A stretch of 64,000 nt of DNA from Oceanobacillus luteolus. GTDB taxonomy: Bacteria > Bacillota > Bacilli > Bacillales > Amphibacillaceae. Each line of letters starts with the position of its first letter. Within the stretch, counting starts at the first letter, position 1. The notes below the pieces were generated by a model. It saw only the letters and a list, made by a program, of their open reading frames with translations, was not told the origin of the DNA and made no database searches. Position numbers and translations under genes: made by a program. This document shows positions 45,554 through 53,865 of the stretch, piece by piece. The stretch lies in contig NZ_JAMBON010000002.1 in the NCBI RefSeq assembly GCF_023715655.1, positions 1-64,000 on the forward strand. The letters are read 5' to 3'.

Positions 45554-45596
45554 AAGGCAAAATGTGATTGAGGAACTGCATAACAGTTGGTTTTGA
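45537..45596 (+). CDS. possible 19-aa peptide
   Basis: An ATG nine bases after GGGGAGG opens a 19-codon frame (MRESLERQNVIEELHNSWF). The ribosome site is good but the length is too short for confidence; it could be a leader or a chance frame overlapping the previous gene's end. Confidence 0.25.
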   Translation: MRESLERQNVIEELHNSWF

Positions 45597-45614
45597 ATGA
45601 TGATGAAATCATTG

Positions 45615-45670
45615 GAGAGCGTTTCGTGACAGATTAATAGATTTATACATACAGGGGGGGAGACGCTCTC
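45615..45670. repeat. long-range inverted repeat
   Basis: GAGAGCGTTTC (45615-45625) pairs with GAGACGCTCTC (45660-45670) at ten of eleven positions across a 34-nt loop containing GGGGGGG. It sits in the 100-bp gap before the 67-aa gene, so it could mask or expose a ribosome site. Confidence 0.45.
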
Positions 45671-45695
45671 TTGTGGGGATATGGAGGGGAAACAA

Positions 45696-45899
45696 ATGGT
45701 TTATATAGTTCAGACAGAAGTAGATGGAATCTTATCGGTTTGCAAAGATGAACAGACTGCTGCATGGGAAAAGAACCTATTTGAAGCGAATGGCTTTCAG
45801 AATATAGAAATAAAGGAATGTAGCGTTATCTCCTACGATAAAGAGTTTTACGATAAGCAAGTAGAAACTATACAAAGGGAGTGGGGTGTGATTGATTGA
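45696..45899 (+). CDS. hypothetical phage protein, 67 aa
   Basis: The ATG at 45696 follows GGAGGGGAAACAA; an earlier in-frame ATG overlaps that site and is rejected. The acidic protein (MVYIVQTEVDGILSVCKDEQ) may belong to a small phage family of unknown role. Confidence 0.6.
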   Translation: MVYIVQTEVDGILSVCKDEQTAAWEKNLFEANGFQNIEIKECSVISYDKEFYDKQVETIQREWGVID

Positions 45900-46054
45900 C
45901 TCCACGCTGGATGATCGAACGGAAAGCAACAAACTTTGAACGGGAAGATTTAATGGTCATTGAAATTTATGCTCCAGGTGAAAACAAGGAGCTGGTGAGA
46001 GAAGAGAATAAGCAGTGGACGTATGAGAGGGAGTTGTTGTTTGTTGAGAGTTGA
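45896..46054 (+). CDS. hypothetical phage protein, 52 aa
   Basis: A TTG frame overlapping the previous stop by 4 bp encodes 52 aa (TPRWMIERKATNFEREDLMV and on). GGGGTG lies about ten bases upstream. It fills the gap exactly between two genes, which supports it. Confidence 0.45.
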   Translation: MTPRWMIERKATNFEREDLMVIEIYAPGENKELVREENKQWTYERELLFVES

Positions 46055-46082
46055 AACAAATTGTGGACTAGGGAGTGATGAA

Positions 46083-46472
46083 ATGTATTCAATTTATACG
46101 AATTATAAAGTTAGAGATTTACACGACTTTATGAAAAGTGGAAAAGTTGCGAATGCGACTTATTTAGGTGAAGTAAATAATCGTCCTGACATTTATGAGA
46201 AAGTGAGTTTTAACGGAAAAACATATGTCGTGAGCATGATAAACGATAGTAAAAAATTATCTTTTGCTCAGGAAATAAAGATTTTAGAGAAGGGCACAGA
46301 GTTTGAGTTCGAAAGGGAAGTTGTGTGTCCTTATTGCGGCTCAGAACAGAGTGATAGTTGGGAATTAGACGGCAGTGATGGAGAAGAAAATGAAACGTAT
46401 TGTGGCACTTGTGGAGAGGATTTTGTTTATATAAGGAATATTGAAATCACCTATTCCTCTTATCCAAAGTAA
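46083..46472 (+). CDS. 129-aa protein with C-terminal zinc ribbon
   Basis: The N-terminal half is unrecognised (YSIYTNYKVRDLHDFMKSGK). The C-terminal half has paired cysteines, VVCPYCGSEQ and YCGTCGEDFV, spaced as a zinc ribbon. I use the ATG at 46083 after GGGAGTGATGAA. Function unknown. Confidence 0.65.
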   Translation: MYSIYTNYKVRDLHDFMKSGKVANATYLGEVNNRPDIYEKVSFNGKTYVVSMINDSKKLSFAQEIKILEKGTEFEFEREVVCPYCGSEQSDSWELDGSDGEENETYCGTCGEDFVYIRNIEITYSSYPK

Positions 46473-46517
46473 TCAGTAGTCCGAACAAAATACTGACTAA
46501 TTAAAGGGGGATAACCA

Positions 46518-46877
46518 ATGAACCCTAAGAGAAAAGCCATCTGGGATAAATCAAACGGTCATTGCTGGTACTGTGGAGAAGTTTTAAAGAACGGTTGGCA
46601 TGTAGATCATTTCCTGCCTGTAAATCGGGTAGCGGGTGATGTAATGAATCCCGAACGAGATGAATTTGATAATTTAGTACCTTCTTGTCCGAGTTGCAAT
46701 ATTATGAAATCCAATATGGGTATCGAAACATTTCGTTGGCTAATCGGAAACTTTGTAACAAGGTTGAATCGAGACGTGACGATATATAGACATGCAAAGC
46801 GTTACGGATTGATAAAGGAAACGGGAAAAGAAGTAGAATTTTGGTTCGAAAAGGAGACTAACGATGAATCTAAATGA
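46518..46877 (+). CDS. HNH endonuclease
   Basis: The 119-aa protein has the compact HNH layout: zinc pair CWYCGE, catalytic WHVDHFLPVNRV, Asn in DNLVPSC and second pair CPSCN. Such small HNH proteins in phages nick or cut DNA in packaging or recombination, or act as selfish nucleases. A GGGGGATAACC site precedes the ATG. The stop overlaps the dUTPase start. Confidence 0.85.
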   Translation: MNPKRKAIWDKSNGHCWYCGEVLKNGWHVDHFLPVNRVAGDVMNPERDEFDNLVPSCPSCNIMKSNMGIETFRWLIGNFVTRLNRDVTIYRHAKRYGLIKETGKEVEFWFEKETNDESK

Positions 46878-47511
46878 ATTATTCAGCATACAAGCAAAAC
46901 TGGATGAAAGGATTGTGGAAGAACACGGATTGCAAGGCGAGGATCTAATCGATAAAAAGATACTTGCTCTACAGGTTGAATTAGGTGAGTTAGCGCAAAA
47001 TTGGCGAGGGTTTAAGTTTTGGAGTAAGGACCAGAAGGCAAGGACAGAAACTCAATGCCATGCTTGTGAAGGAAAGGGATTCTTTGACTTTTCTACACCG
47101 TTTAGTAATGAGCATTTTACAGAAGAATGCGGATACTGTGAAGGAACTGGAATTCAAGAGAATAGAAACCCACTCCTAGAAGAATACGTTGATTGCCTGC
47201 ATTTTATTTTGAGTGTTGGGTTGGAGTTAGGAGCTGAAACATGGCTTTCAAGATATTTTGAGAGAACGGCAATCAATAAAGCTGCAACAATAACAAATTA
47301 TTTCTTGGAAGTTAAGTATGTGTTTTTGCACATGGGGATGGAAATAAATCTGATGGAGGCTGAACCGCAAGAAGTGAGAGATATTTACGCAAATGGTGTT
47401 GACCACTTTTTAGGACTAGGGAAGAAGCTTGGCTTCACCTGGGAACAAATCGAACAAGCCTATCTTGATAAAAACAAGATTAACCACGAAAGGCAAACGG
47501 AGGGGTATTGA
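46864..47511 (+). CDS. dimeric dUTPase-like (all-alpha NTP-PPase) with zinc-knuckle insert
   Basis: The 215-aa protein has the all-alpha dUTPase blocks: LALQVELGELAQNWRGFKFW with Glu39 and Glu42, then EEYVDCLHFILSVGLELG with Glu106, Glu107 and Asp110, and a C-terminal YLDKNKINHERQ. It would hydrolyse dUTP and keep uracil out of phage DNA. Between the two helices, residues 65-96 hold an inserted DnaJ-like zinc module, CHACEGKG and CGYCEGTG. Confidence 0.85.
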   Translation: MNLNELFSIQAKLDERIVEEHGLQGEDLIDKKILALQVELGELAQNWRGFKFWSKDQKARTETQCHACEGKGFFDFSTPFSNEHFTEECGYCEGTGIQENRNPLLEEYVDCLHFILSVGLELGAETWLSRYFERTAINKAATITNYFLEVKYVFLHMGMEINLMEAEPQEVRDIYANGVDHFLGLGKKLGFTWEQIEQAYLDKNKINHERQTEGY

Positions 47512-47669
47512 TGCTAGCTACACTTACTGCTGTTGATCAGCGCAAGAGTTACCTTAAAACAAGGCTTAGAGGAATGGGAGTCCATCTCTCAAAGGATAAC
47601 AGAAATATAGACTATTTATCGCTTTACGAATTGGAATGGCTGCATATCGAAGTATTGAATGAACAATAG
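47511..47669 (+). CDS. hypothetical phage protein, 52 aa
   Basis: An ATG abutting the dUTPase stop, with GGAGGGGTATTG upstream, opens 52 codons (QRKSYLKTRLRGMGVHLSKD and on). The pattern resembles small helical phage peptides. No function. Confidence 0.5.
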   Translation: MLATLTAVDQRKSYLKTRLRGMGVHLSKDNRNIDYLSLYELEWLHIEVLNEQ

Positions 47670-47680
47670 GGGGAGAAATC

Positions 47681-47902
47681 ATGCAGGCAATAAGCAGGGT
47701 AAGGCATACGGACAAGTATCAGTGTGTGTTGTTATGCATCGAGAAGGAACGCCAAGGATTTGAATGCATTAGAGGGATTGAGCACGTATCTCACTATCAC
47801 AAGAATTTCAGGATTAATGGTGGTTACGCAGAATACACAGGGGCTAGTGAAAGTGAGTTTTGGGAAGCGATTTACAGGAAGAGAATGGATGAGGTGGTTT
47901 AG
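47681..47902 (+). CDS. hypothetical phage protein, 73 aa
   Basis: A 73-aa protein (DKYQCVLLCIEKERQGFECI) with a GGGGGAGAAATC site. The stop overlaps the next GTG start. No family recognised. Confidence 0.55.
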   Translation: MQAISRVRHTDKYQCVLLCIEKERQGFECIRGIEHVSHYHKNFRINGGYAEYTGASESEFWEAIYRKRMDEVV

Positions 47903-48360
47903 TGCAGAGGATGAAGAGACGGAGAAGAAACAAATATAACGCTAGAAAAGTAGAGTTTCAGGGGATGGAATTTGATTCTAAGGCAGAATGGGAATTTTAC
48001 ATGCTACTCAAGAATGACAAGCTGGTTAAGGATATAGAATTGCATCCAGAATACACCATAATCGAGCCGTACAAGGTCGAATGCGGGCGCTGTGATGGTA
48101 GAGGTAGGACATTCAATAAAAGGACTGGTAACTTCAACAAATGCACTCTATGCCGTGGATATGGGACTAGAGAGAAGGCCGGAGCAAAGTATACAGCAGA
48201 CTTTAAAGTCACTTACGTTGATGGTCTTGAGGAAATTATTGATGTAAAAGGCGGGCCCGTATCGAAGGATTTCCCATTACGGAGAAAGTTATTTGAGATT
48301 GCTGCCGGTAAAGAGTTAATTATTGCTAAGAAAACGAAGAATGGGTGGGAAGTGAAATAA
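47902..48360 (+). CDS. DUF1064-family nuclease-like protein with zinc-knuckle insert
   Basis: The 152-aa protein has the PD-(D/E)XK-like pattern of DUF1064: FDSKAEWEFYMLL, YTADFKVTY with Asp100, and EIIDVKGG with Asp114 and Lys116. These proteins are thought to be phage endonucleases, possibly Holliday-junction-like. Residues 61-88 hold a DnaJ-like zinc module (CGRCDGRG and CTLCRGYG) inserted between core elements. The start is GTG, overlapping the previous gene by 1 bp. Confidence 0.8.
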   Translation: MQRMKRRRRNKYNARKVEFQGMEFDSKAEWEFYMLLKNDKLVKDIELHPEYTIIEPYKVECGRCDGRGRTFNKRTGNFNKCTLCRGYGTREKAGAKYTADFKVTYVDGLEEIIDVKGGPVSKDFPLRRKLFEIAAGKELIIAKKTKNGWEVK

Positions 48361-48512
48361 TGCTCTTCCAAAATAAATTGATACAAGACCAAATCAATTA
48401 TCATAAATACGGACTGAAACGCGCTTTGGAAATAATTCAACAAGAATATACGTGCAAAAAATGCGGGTTCAAACATTCAAATACTGAAGGTGTTATTAAC
48501 TGCTGTAGATAA
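48360..48512 (+). CDS. 50-aa zinc-finger-like protein
   Basis: The peptide starts LFQNKLIQDQINYHKYGLKR and contains TCKKCGFKH with a Cys-Cys near the C-terminus, a small zinc-finger layout. The start overlaps the previous stop by 1 bp. Function unknown. Confidence 0.5.
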   Translation: MLFQNKLIQDQINYHKYGLKRALEIIQQEYTCKKCGFKHSNTEGVINCCR

Positions 48513-48566
48513 TCCAAGGGTTGAAATCAGGCTCCAGGAGATTGATATATATGGGGAGGTAGCTGA

Positions 48567-48821
48567 ATGAGCGCAACTCTTAAAAGATGCCCATTTTGCA
48601 ATGGAGAAGCAACTATTTTAGTCAGTGATGATGAAGGGAATGACCGAAACGAAGAATATGAGAGTGACCCGTGGTCAGGATTATCATTCAAGATTGGACA
48701 CGCTCACGAAAATAATGAAGGTTGCCCGATTGCGAAGTATGAAGAAGATGGCGGCATGATGGGTGTCTACCTTTACGATAGTAGAGAAGAAGCTATTAAA
48801 GCATGGAATACACGTATCTAG
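48567..48821 (+). CDS. Lar-like restriction-alleviation family protein
   Basis: The 84-aa protein has LKRCPFCNGEATILV at the start and SREEAIKAWNTRI at the end, with an inner Cys (EGCPIAKYEE), the pattern of the Lar family. Rac-phage Lar alleviates type I restriction in E. coli. A GGGGAGGTAGCTG site precedes the ATG. With the methyltransferase it may form a counter-restriction kit; activity is not shown. Confidence 0.75.
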   Translation: MSATLKRCPFCNGEATILVSDDEGNDRNEEYESDPWSGLSFKIGHAHENNEGCPIAKYEEDGGMMGVYLYDSREEAIKAWNTRI

Positions 48822-48842
48822 CAATGTAGCAAAATAGACATA

Positions 48843-48901
48843 AAAATAGCCGGGGCGCATCTCCCCGGCAACCAATACCAATCCTAACCTATATTATTAT
48901 A
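48843..48901 (-). ncRNA. candidate short minus-strand transcript 3
   Basis: On the minus strand TATGGTATAATAATAT (TATAAT at 48901-48896) precedes, about 25 nt on, a strong hairpin GCCGGGG/CCCCGGC (48869-48863 with 48855-48849) and TATTTTTATG. It is the third unit of the same build in this prophage and lies just before the late-regulator gene, opposite in strand. Confidence 0.5.
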
Positions 48902-48922
48902 CCATACTGAGGGGTTGGTAGC

Positions 48923-49426
48923 ATGAATAGCAAACAATTAGAGAGTTGGGCAGATAGATTACTAGCCGAATATGAAGAGGGAAGAAAAGACTTAGGAAGA
49001 ATGAAAAGCAATCTCAGCGATGATTACCTTCCAGATCAACAGGATAAAACGCAAATAAACAGCATGATTGACAGCATGACTTACTCCATCGATTGGATGA
49101 AAACAGGAAGGCAACCGGATAGTTTCCGTGGTGTTGATAAACGAGATAAGTATCGTGTTAAATTCTATGACGATATGGATATTATTCCAGATATAACTAA
49201 GGAATTGAGGAAAGAGCGAGAGCCGTTGTATATGACCCAGGAACAACGAGTAGCTTTAATGCGTGTTATCCATAGTTTTTCAGACAGGGAAAGGCAATGT
49301 TATATCATGTATGAAGCAGAGGGGTTAAGTATGCAGCAGATTGCTGACAGATTAGGAATAAGTAAGGGTACAGTTCAGATGTATATAAAACGAGCTAGGG
49401 AAAAAGTGGAATCTGTCGCTTCTTAG
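48923..49426 (+). CDS. phage late transcription regulator, sigma-70 region 4-like
   Basis: The 167-aa protein ends in a sigma region-4-like helix-turn-helix (FSDRERQCYIMYEAEGLSMQ, then QIADRLGISKGTVQMYIKRA). Its position between the early operon and the terminase genes matches ArpU/RinA-type late activators. Its target is probably the 230-bp gap that follows. A GAGGGGTTGGTAGC site precedes the ATG. Confidence 0.8.
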   Translation: MNSKQLESWADRLLAEYEEGRKDLGRMKSNLSDDYLPDQQDKTQINSMIDSMTYSIDWMKTGRQPDSFRGVDKRDKYRVKFYDDMDIIPDITKELRKEREPLYMTQEQRVALMRVIHSFSDRERQCYIMYEAEGLSMQQIADRLGISKGTVQMYIKRAREKVESVAS

Positions 49427-49655
49427 TTTTATGTCTTACGTTTTGTCTTACGAAGTTCTAACTGTTGAAGGGGATAGAGCACTAATTAAGGGTAGAAGGT
49501 TCTCTTTCTAGACCTTACGGTCTTTTAAAAAGATAACTACAAAATAACGGAGGTGAAAACCTCCTTTACAGTCTATGTTTTAAAGTTATCAACATATTCA
49601 CACTTCCTTACTACAATCATTCGTATATATCGGCTATGATATTGGTAAGGAGGGA
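49427..49655 (+). promoter_or_regulatory. putative late control region
   Basis: The gap after the late regulator contains the direct repeat GTCTTACG at 49433-49440 and 49445-49452 (12-bp period), a small terminator-like hairpin AGACC/GGTCT with TTTT (49510-49526), and GGAGGT-GAAA-ACCTCC (49548-49563). The paired words are candidate activator sites. No strong sigma-A promoter is evident, as expected for activated late promoters. Confidence 0.5.
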
Positions 49656-50171
49656 ATGCTTTTGTATACAGTGGTATATAATCTTGGGAATATTGCTGAT
49701 TGGTTAACAGCTTTCGGAACAATCGGGGCGGTTATTGTTTCATTATATTTCTCTTATAATAGATCTAGAAAAAAGGCGAAAGTTATCATAAGTAATCGAA
49801 AAACAGTTTTAAGTGATAAACTCCTTTTTAGAATTGTGAATACCGGTATAATACCAATTGAGGTTTCTACTTCAAGGCTTTCTATACACGAACCGTGGTG
49901 GAGTAAAAAAGATGAAAGGGTAATTCATTTCTCTGACGAGAAACCCATGATGCTAGAGCAGTCAAAAAGTAGAACTATATACATTGATTCGTACACGGTG
50001 GATAAAAAACTTGAAGAGTATGAAATTCCAAATGAAAAAAAGATAAAACTAATCTATGTATTTAGAGATACCGAGGGCGCTGCGTATAGTAAGGTTTTTA
50101 ATTATACTGTTAAGAAGCCTAAGGATATTGAAGAAAAGATGACATTAACATTGAGTGATTTAAAAGATTAG
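49656..50171 (+). CDS. single-pass membrane protein of unknown function
   Basis: The 171-aa protein has an N-terminal membrane helix (WLTAFGTIGAVIVSLYFSY) and a beta-rich soluble domain. The ribosome site AAGGAGG is close to the ATG; a TTG two codons later is better spaced and may be the true start. It lies alone between late regulator and terminase, followed by a terminator, which is a typical place for an accessory (moron) gene. No family recognised. Confidence 0.65.
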   Translation: MLLYTVVYNLGNIADWLTAFGTIGAVIVSLYFSYNRSRKKAKVIISNRKTVLSDKLLFRIVNTGIIPIEVSTSRLSIHEPWWSKKDERVIHFSDEKPMMLEQSKSRTIYIDSYTVDKKLEEYEIPNEKKIKLIYVFRDTEGAAYSKVFNYTVKKPKDIEEKMTLTLSDLKD

Positions 50172-50175
50172 CGAG

Positions 50176-50200
50176 GCACTCCTAACCGGGTGCTTTTTTT
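50176..50200 (+). terminator. intrinsic terminator before the terminase genes
   Basis: GCACTC (50176-50181) pairs with GGGTGC (50188-50193), followed by seven T residues. Confidence 0.85.
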
Positions 50201-50232
50201 CATGCCCAAAATCGGAGGTGGAGTTGATGTAA

Positions 50233-51012
50233 ATGCCAAACTGGGAAGAAATACAGAAAGAATGGGAAACGAGCAAGACTACATTAAAGGCTTTGGCTGA
50301 AAAACATGACGTAAAGTTAGGAACTTTAAAAAGCAGAAAGAGCCGTGAAAAATGGTCAAGGGATGCAACTAAAAAGGATGCAACCCAAACAGAAAGGATG
50401 CAACCAAAAAGGGGAGCTCCGAAAGGCAACAAAAACGCTAAGGGAAATAAGGGTAATCCTAACCCAGAGAATCAGTTTACAGAACGGAACACAAAAGCAT
50501 TGAAACATGGGCTGTTCAGTAGATACATTCCACAGGAAACTCTAGAGATTATGGGAATGCTAGATAAGGATGATCCGGCTGATTTAATCTGGGACCAAAT
50601 ACAAATACAGTATGCTGCTATTATTCGAGCGCAGGAAATCATGTTTGTTACTGATAAGAATGAAATGATTAAGGAATTGAAAAAAGCAAAGTATGAATAC
50701 CACGAGATGCCGGATGGTGACGGTGGTATTAAGCTTGAGAAGAACTTAATCGAAGAAGAGTTCGAATTCCAATTCGCTTGGGATAGGCAAGCAACTTTCT
50801 TAAATGCTCAGTCTAGAGCTATAGCAGAATTACGTTCTTCTATAAAGCAATTCATTGAAATGGCATCTGATGAAGATGAACGTAAATTAAAGCTGGAACA
50901 AATGCAAGGTAACATCGATAAGACTAAAGCAGAAATCGAAAGCCTAACGGGCTCAGGTGAATCGAATGCCGTTGATGATTGGGTGGCTGCAATGGGTGAA
51001 GTAGATGAATAG
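50233..51012 (+). CDS. terminase small subunit
   Basis: The 259-aa protein resembles the PBSX XtmA/YqaS group. It has an N-terminal helix-turn-helix (EWETSKTTLKALAEKHDVKL), a basic Asn/Lys/Gly linker (APKGNKNAKGNKGNPNPENQ) and a helical C-terminus. It recognises the packaging site and partners with the large subunit, whose gene overlaps by 8 bp. Confidence 0.88.
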   Translation: MPNWEEIQKEWETSKTTLKALAEKHDVKLGTLKSRKSREKWSRDATKKDATQTERMQPKRGAPKGNKNAKGNKGNPNPENQFTERNTKALKHGLFSRYIPQETLEIMGMLDKDDPADLIWDQIQIQYAAIIRAQEIMFVTDKNEMIKELKKAKYEYHEMPDGDGGIKLEKNLIEEEFEFQFAWDRQATFLNAQSRAIAELRSSIKQFIEMASDEDERKLKLEQMQGNIDKTKAEIESLTGSGESNAVDDWVAAMGEVDE

Positions 51013-52405
51013 AATAGCATTATTTAAAAAGAAGATACCCGTTTATCGCAAAGAGCCTTGGACGTTTGCCAGAGAAGTATTGAATTTTGACCCGGATGAA
51101 TGGCAACTAGATGTATTGAAGGATTTAGTAAACCATACTCACGTTTCCGTTAGATCAGGTCAAGGAGTCGGTAAAACAGGGCTTGAGGCAGTGGTCGCTT
51201 TATGGTTCTTGACCGTTTATCCATTTCCGAAAGTAATAGCAACTGCGCCAACAAGACAACAGCTGCATGATATATTATGGGCTGAAATAGCAAAGTGGCA
51301 ATCGCAGTCACCATTGCTTGAAAGTCTCTTAAAGTGGACTAAAACAAAGATATATATGCGAAAACACGAAGAAAGATGGTTCGCTACAGCCAGAACAGCT
51401 ACCAAACCGGAAAATATGCAAGGGTTTCACGAGGACAACATGCTTTTTATCGTGGATGAAGCTTCCGGGGTTGCTGATAATATCATGGAAGCGATTCTTG
51501 GTACATTATCCGGTGAAAATAACAAACTATTAATGTGTGGAAACCCTACGAAAACAAGTGGGGTTTTTTATGATTCTCATAACCGAGACAGGCACCATTA
51601 TCGAACGCATAAAGTTTCTAGCATGGACAGTTCCAGGACAAGCAAAAAGAACATTGATATGCTACTTGAAAAGTATGGAAAAGATAGTGATGTTGCCAGG
51701 ATTCGTATTTATGGTGATTTCCCGAGAGCGGAAGCTGACACATTTATCCCGCTAGAAATCGTAGAGTTAGCAACAAAATTGGATTATAAGCATAGTCAAG
51801 AAACAACTATCGGTGATTTGGGTGTTGACGTGGCACGGTTCGGAGATGATGAAACAGCTATTGTTAAACGAATCGATAATTATGTTTATCCTATCAGGAC
51901 ATATCGTAAGCAAGACACTACAGTAACTACGGGATATGTATTAAAGGCTGCAAGGGAAATGATGAAAGCCAACAAACATTTGAAGCAAATATATATCAAA
52001 GTGGACGACAGCGGTGTTGGTGGCGGTGTTACGGACCAATTAAAAGAAAAAATCAGAGAGCAACGTTTACCTTATAAGGTTTATCCAGTCATAAACAACG
52101 GTAAGGCTGATGATCATGAACACTACGAAAACGTCGGCACGGAACAATGGGGAGTGCTTAGAGATGTGTTAAACGATAACTTCTCAAAGCACATGCAAGG
52201 AGATCCAGTTGAAATATATCTTCCGCAAGACGAAAAACTAATATCACAGTTGACCACAAGGAAATACCGAATAACAAGCCGTGGAAAAATAGCACTAGAA
52301 CGGAAAGAAGAAATGAAAAAGCGTGGACTGCAATCCCCGGATAGGGCAGATGCGGTCGTTTTGGCGTTTTATAGACCAAAAGATAAAATAAGCATTCTTA
52401 TGTAA
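51005..52405 (+). CDS. terminase large subunit
   Basis: The 466-aa packaging motor has ATPase Walker A SGQGVGKT (residues 51-58), Walker B MLFIVDEAS, and a nuclease domain beginning DLGVDVARFGDDETAI with further acidic residues (DDSGVGGGV, DRADAVV). It pumps DNA through the portal and cuts concatemers. No insertion interrupts the gene. Confidence 0.95.
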   Translation: MNRIALFKKKIPVYRKEPWTFAREVLNFDPDEWQLDVLKDLVNHTHVSVRSGQGVGKTGLEAVVALWFLTVYPFPKVIATAPTRQQLHDILWAEIAKWQSQSPLLESLLKWTKTKIYMRKHEERWFATARTATKPENMQGFHEDNMLFIVDEASGVADNIMEAILGTLSGENNKLLMCGNPTKTSGVFYDSHNRDRHHYRTHKVSSMDSSRTSKKNIDMLLEKYGKDSDVARIRIYGDFPRAEADTFIPLEIVELATKLDYKHSQETTIGDLGVDVARFGDDETAIVKRIDNYVYPIRTYRKQDTTVTTGYVLKAAREMMKANKHLKQIYIKVDDSGVGGGVTDQLKEKIREQRLPYKVYPVINNGKADDHEHYENVGTEQWGVLRDVLNDNFSKHMQGDPVEIYLPQDEKLISQLTTRKYRITSRGKIALERKEEMKKRGLQSPDRADAVVLAFYRPKDKISILM

Positions 52406-52422
52406 AGGAGGGAGGTCTATTC

Positions 52423-53865
52423 ATGTACCCAATGACAGAAACCGAAACAGAAAGAATAGGAAAACAGCTGCAGGCACAAAAGCCGGACATTAAGATGATT
52501 GAGAAATTAATTGAACGCCACGATACAACAAAAATGCGAGAAGGCATCCGTTACTATGAGAATGAAAATGATGTTCTCCAGCGTAATCAATATGCTGTTA
52601 TCGATGGTGTTAAAATGATTGACCACGAAAAACCAAACAACAGAATCCCTCATGGATGGCATAAATTGTTGGTAGACCAAAAGGTTGCTTATTTGGTAGG
52701 ACAGCCGATAAACTTTTCGACTGATGATGAGGATTTACTTAAATATATCAACCAATATCTAGGCGAAAAATTCGACGATATAGCAAATGAATTAGTTAAG
52801 AATGCATCAAACAAAGGAAAAGAATGGCTCCATCCGTATATTGACGAAAATGGAGAATTTGATTACACCATAACGCCGGCTGAACAATGTATCCCAATTT
52901 ATGAGGATAAAAGACAAACGAAACTAGAATACATGATTCGTTATTATCCAGTTGTTCTGGGAGAAAAAGAGGTTATCCAGGTTGAACTATGGAGTAAAGA
53001 AGATGTAACTTATTTTATCCTGGAAGATAGCACACTCTTATTTGATACATCAGAACTTGTCAATCCGGCATCGCACTTCTATTTTGTGAAAAACCAACAA
53101 GAAACTGGTTACGGCTGGGGAAAGGTTCCGTTTATCCCATTCAGGAATAACGAGCAAGAGAAAAGTGATCTCCATTATTATAAACAACTTATTGATGCGT
53201 TTGATTTAAAGGTATCTGACAACCAAAACTCATTTGAAGAGATTCAAGAATTGATTTATGTGTTGAAAGGATATGAAGGTCAGTCTCTTTCCGAATTCAT
53301 GCAGAATCTTAAGTATTATAAAGCGGTAAATGTAGATGGTGATGGTGGAGTTGATACCATTCAAGGGGAAATCCCTATGACAAGCATTGACAGCCATCTA
53401 GACCGATTAAGAGAGTCTATTTATACGTTTGGACAAGGAGTAGACGTTCAAACTGATAAGTTTGGGAATGCTCCATCGGGAATCGCGCTAAAATTTCTTT
53501 ATTCTTTACTAGATTTAAAGAGTGATACGCTAGAAAGAAAGTTTAGGGTCGGAATTCAAGAGTTGATATGGTTCCTATGTGAATATCTGTCAATGTCCAA
53601 CCTTGGAGAGCATGATTATAAGTCAGTTGACTACACATTTAAGCGCTCCATGATAACCAATGACCTTGAAAACGCTGATATCGCTCAAAAGAGTAAAGGA
53701 ATCATCAGTGATGAGACCATTGTTAACCATCACCCTTGGGTGGATAATGTCGAGAGGGAAATGGAACGCTTGAAAAAAGAGAAGCAAGAACGTGATTCAC
53801 TTGTTGACCTTGACGATGAATCGGACGACGAAATAGAGGGTGACGGCAATGACCAAGCCGAATAA
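52423..53865 (+). CDS. portal protein, SPP1 type
   Basis: The 480-aa protein matches SPP1 gp6-like portals: HGWHKLLVDQKVAYLVGQPI near the start, then DAFDLKVSDNQNSFEEIQEL, and a C-terminal acidic tail. It forms the dodecameric DNA gate. An AAAGGAGGGAGG site lies upstream of the ATG. The end overlaps the MuF-like gene. Confidence 0.92.
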   Translation: MYPMTETETERIGKQLQAQKPDIKMIEKLIERHDTTKMREGIRYYENENDVLQRNQYAVIDGVKMIDHEKPNNRIPHGWHKLLVDQKVAYLVGQPINFSTDDEDLLKYINQYLGEKFDDIANELVKNASNKGKEWLHPYIDENGEFDYTITPAEQCIPIYEDKRQTKLEYMIRYYPVVLGEKEVIQVELWSKEDVTYFILEDSTLLFDTSELVNPASHFYFVKNQQETGYGWGKVPFIPFRNNEQEKSDLHYYKQLIDAFDLKVSDNQNSFEEIQELIYVLKGYEGQSLSEFMQNLKYYKAVNVDGDGGVDTIQGEIPMTSIDSHLDRLRESIYTFGQGVDVQTDKFGNAPSGIALKFLYSLLDLKSDTLERKFRVGIQELIWFLCEYLSMSNLGEHDYKSVDYTFKRSMITNDLENADIAQKSKGIISDETIVNHHPWVDNVEREMERLKKEKQERDSLVDLDDESDDEIEGDGNDQAE

